DNA of 37,922 nucleotides from Gilliamella sp. Occ3-1 (GTDB taxonomy: Bacteria > Pseudomonadota > Gammaproteobacteria > Enterobacterales > Orbaceae). The position numbers were made by a program, and so were the translations under genes. Numbering within the stretch: the stretch's first letter is position 1; the number at the start of each line of letters is the position of its first letter. The stretch covers positions 1-37,922 of the forward strand of contig NZ_LZHQ01000016.1 of assembly GCF_001690655.1 (NCBI RefSeq). Reading direction: 5' to 3'. The notes beneath the pieces were generated by a model. It ran no database searches and had not been told where the DNA came from. It worked only from the letters and a program-made list of their open reading frames with translations. Shown in pieces: positions 35,830 through 37,922 of the stretch.

Positions 35830-36519
35830 ATGCGATTAGATAAATTTCTCGCTCATCACTTAGGCGCTAGCCGCACTATTGTAACCAAAGAACTCAAAGC
35901 TAAAAAAGTGACTGTCGATGGTGAAATTATAAAATCAGGTGCTTATCAATTATCGCCAGAGCAGATTGTTCAATATGATGGTTACCAAATTGAGCAAGTT
36001 ACAGCTCAACGCTATTTCATGCTCAACAAACCGCAAGGCTATGTCTGCTCAACTGACGATCCTGACCACCCTACTATACTTTATTTTATTGATGAACCGA
36101 TGCCTGAAAAATTGCATGCAGCAGGTAGACTTGATCTTGATACTACAGGACTTGTTCTACTTACTGATGATGGTAAGTGGTCACACCGTATTACATCACC
36201 CAAACATCATTGCGAAAAAGTCTATGCCGTCACGGTTGAACAGCCATTATGTATTGAACTGATTGATATATTTAAAAATGGTATCCAATTAAAAAATGAG
36301 AAATCACTTACCAAACCAGCGAAATTAAATATTATTGATGACTTTCACGCTGAATTAACTATTAGTGAAGGACGATATCATCAAGTTAAACGCATGTTTG
36401 CAGCAGTCAATAACCATGTTGTTGAATTGCATCGCAAACAAATAGGTAAGGTAATTCTTGATATACCTGAAGGTGAATATCGACCACTTTCACAAGATGA
36501 AATCGACTCGTTTAATTGA
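35830..36519 (+). CDS. rsuA: 16S rRNA pseudouridine(516) synthase
   Basis: RsuA isomerises U516 of 16S rRNA to pseudouridine. The 229 residues have an N-terminal S4 RNA-binding domain ([20 protein letters not shown] to about residue 50), then the RsuA/RluB-type catalytic domain with [11 protein letters not shown], where D102 is the expected catalytic aspartate. The C-terminal [20 protein letters not shown] is diagnostic. It is followed by bcr, the same order as in Escherichia coli. Confidence 0.95.
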   Translation: MRLDKFLAHHLGASRTIVTKELKAKKVTVDGEIIKSGAYQLSPEQIVQYDGYQIEQVTAQRYFMLNKPQGYVCSTDDPDHPTILYFIDEPMPEKLHAAGRLDLDTTGLVLLTDDGKWSHRITSPKHHCEKVYAVTVEQPLCIELIDIFKNGIQLKNEKSLTKPAKLNIIDDFHAELTISEGRYHQVKRMFAAVNNHVVELHRKQIGKVILDIPEGEYRPLSQDEIDSFN

Positions 36520-36647
36520 CACATATAATTTACATTAATCTTAATAGCAACTTTCCATTTAGATAAATGAATATTTTTTAAATAATTTTATCTCATTTAT
36601 ATGACATCTTTTTAGGTGTATTTTAAAAAATTTGAAGGAAGTATGAC

Positions 36648-37889
36648 GTGCCAACTCAAGATTGTTTAAGTGATATTAAAATTTCCAAACAAGCGCTTAT
36701 TTTTATCCTTGGATTACTTTCTATGTTGATGCCTTTATCCATAGATATGTATTTACCTAGTATGCCAACGATTGCACGCGACTTTAATGTAACCGATGGC
36801 ACGGTACAGCTAACAATTAGTTGCTATTTATTAGGATTTTCAGTTGGACAACTTTTATTTGGACCACTCACAGATAGTTATGGGCGTCGTAATGTTCTCA
36901 TTTTGGGTCTAATTATTTTTATAGTTGCGGCGTTAAGCTGTGGTATTGCCAACAATATTAATCAATTAATTACAGCTCGCTTTTTCCATGGCATTGCGGC
37001 AGCGGCTACAGCAATAGTCATTAATGCGTTAATGAAAGATATTTATCGTGATCGTGACGAATTTTCTAAAATGATGTCGTTTGTCATGCTGATATCCAAC
37101 GTAGCACCATTACTCGCACCAATTATTGGTGGATTTATTTTATATTGGTTTAATTGGCAAGCCAATTTCTACACTATTAGCCTAATTGCTTTGACTTGCT
37201 TTGGTCTAGTGATCGCATTTATTCCTGAAACACTTACAAAAACAAAATGCGATAAATTCAGTTTAATTCGTATTTTAAGTAATTTTATTACACTGTTCAG
37301 GCATCGCCAAGTATTAACTTATATGATGTTAGGTGCATTTTCTGGAGCTGGATTATTTTCATTTTTAAGCTTAGGACCTTTTGTATATATGAATCTACAC
37401 GGTGTTGCATCAACTAATTTTGGCTACTACTTTGCATTCAATATAATAGTTATGGTGTTTATGAATACATTAAATAGCCGTTTTGTTAAACATGTTGGCT
37501 CGATTAAAATGATGCAGTTCGGTCTTTTGGTCCAATTTGTTATGGCAATAGGCCTTACCATCGTAACATTATTTAATCTCGGATTTGCCTATCTTGTTAT
37601 TTGCATTGCAGGATATATTGGTTGTATGTCAACCATTGGTGGAAATAGTATGGCAATCGTTTTAGACTTTTATCCCTATATTGCAGGTACAGCCTCATCT
37701 CTTGCCGGTACAATTCGTTTTGCAATCGCTGGAGCAATAGGTATAATATTATCATTATTAGTATCAACACCAACTGCTCAATCCATAACGGTCAATAATA
37801 CAACCGAGTGGCTGATGGTTGGCTCTATGGTGTTATGTAATTTTATTTCTGTGAGCTTATTTTTGAGTGTCAAAAATAATAAAAGTTAG
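36648..37889 (+). CDS. bcr: MFS multidrug exporter, Bcr/CflA type
   Basis: This is a drug:proton antiporter of the DHA1 (12-span) group. Family members export bicyclomycin, sulfonamides or related compounds. The 413 residues show 12 hydrophobic spans, the entry stretch LMPLSIDMYLPSMPTIARDF that typifies Bcr/CflA, and motif A GPLTDSYGRRNVL between spans 2 and 3. GAAGGAAG at optimal spacing decides the GTG start at 36648. Substrate cannot be inferred. The symbol rests on family likeness and the rsuA neighbour. Confidence 0.9.
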   Translation: MPTQDCLSDIKISKQALIFILGLLSMLMPLSIDMYLPSMPTIARDFNVTDGTVQLTISCYLLGFSVGQLLFGPLTDSYGRRNVLILGLIIFIVAALSCGIANNINQLITARFFHGIAAAATAIVINALMKDIYRDRDEFSKMMSFVMLISNVAPLLAPIIGGFILYWFNWQANFYTISLIALTCFGLVIAFIPETLTKTKCDKFSLIRILSNFITLFRHRQVLTYMMLGAFSGAGLFSFLSLGPFVYMNLHGVASTNFGYYFAFNIIVMVFMNTLNSRFVKHVGSIKMMQFGLLVQFVMAIGLTIVTLFNLGFAYLVICIAGYIGCMSTIGGNSMAIVLDFYPYIAGTASSLAGTIRFAIAGAIGIILSLLVSTPTAQSITVNNTTEWLMVGSMVLCNFISVSLFLSVKNNKS

Positions 37890-37922
37890 TAATTATGGTC
37901 TATCAAATAGGTAATTTCCCCT

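Noticed and set aside
36563..36600. ATAAATGA / TCATTTAT inverted repeat upstream of bcr
   Set aside because: It is pure AT-rich arms with no T-tract or known operator; chance is a sufficient explanation.
1..37922. CRISPR array, tRNA, rRNA or prophage
   Set aside because: No regularly spaced repeats, no cloverleaf-like sequences in the gaps, and no phage structural or integrase genes were found.

Overview
The window is AT-rich gammaproteobacterial chromosome. Protein sequences and local gene orders are close to those of Enterobacterales: ompF-asnS-pncB-pepN, gmhA-yafJ, ubiE-ubiB-tatABC, ribH-nusB, mlaFEDCB-ibaG, prlC-rsmJ and rsuA-bcr. The low GC and the pattern of missing partners fit the Orbales, such as Gilliamella and its relatives in the insect gut. 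That placement is inference from protein likeness, not from a marker gene.

Layout. Positions 1-2283 are an insertion-sequence graveyard. It holds the end of an IS407-type IS3 element (1-293), a scrap of another IS3-family orfA (about 316-373), a truncated and frameshifted phosphopantetheinyl transferase pseudogene (about 373-595, minus strand), an IS3-group element with two lesions (912-2165), and a stub of the IS407-type end (2166-2283). Positions 2353-3690 hold an ECF sigma factor and two small DUF2892-like membrane proteins on the opposite strand. A decayed IS5-family element (3918-4777) closes the accessory part.

Positions 4848-14797 are almost entirely minus-strand core genes: gor, hldE, tatC-tatB-tatA, ubiB, ubiE, a NadR-like protein, a TrmH/YfiF-like protein, nusB and ribH. 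Plus-strand gmhA-yafJ follow, then minus-strand mgsA, two tandem general porins, asnS and pncB. From 23194 nearly everything is on the plus strand: pepN, a rhodanese, metN-metI (metQ is divergent), mlaFEDCB, ibaG, prlC, rsmJ, rsuA and a Bcr-type drug exporter.

How the genes work together. gmhA and hldE supply heptose for lipopolysaccharide. The porins and the Mla lipid-transport operon maintain the outer membrane. UbiE and UbiB act in quinone biosynthesis. TatABC exports folded proteins. PncB feeds nicotinate into NAD, and the NadR-like protein would adenylylate NMN. MetNIQ imports methionine.

The points most worth a second look are these: a NadR whose kinase P-loop is gone, next to a SpoU-type methyltransferase whose motif 2 is gone; the absence of ubiJ between ubiE and ubiB; a 41-bp element (34 of 41 identical) repeated upstream of the rhodanese gene and of ibaG; the ECF sigma/DUF2892 island; and a buried PPTase pseudogene. 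I did not find a clearly new multi-gene system, CRISPR array, tRNA or rRNA.
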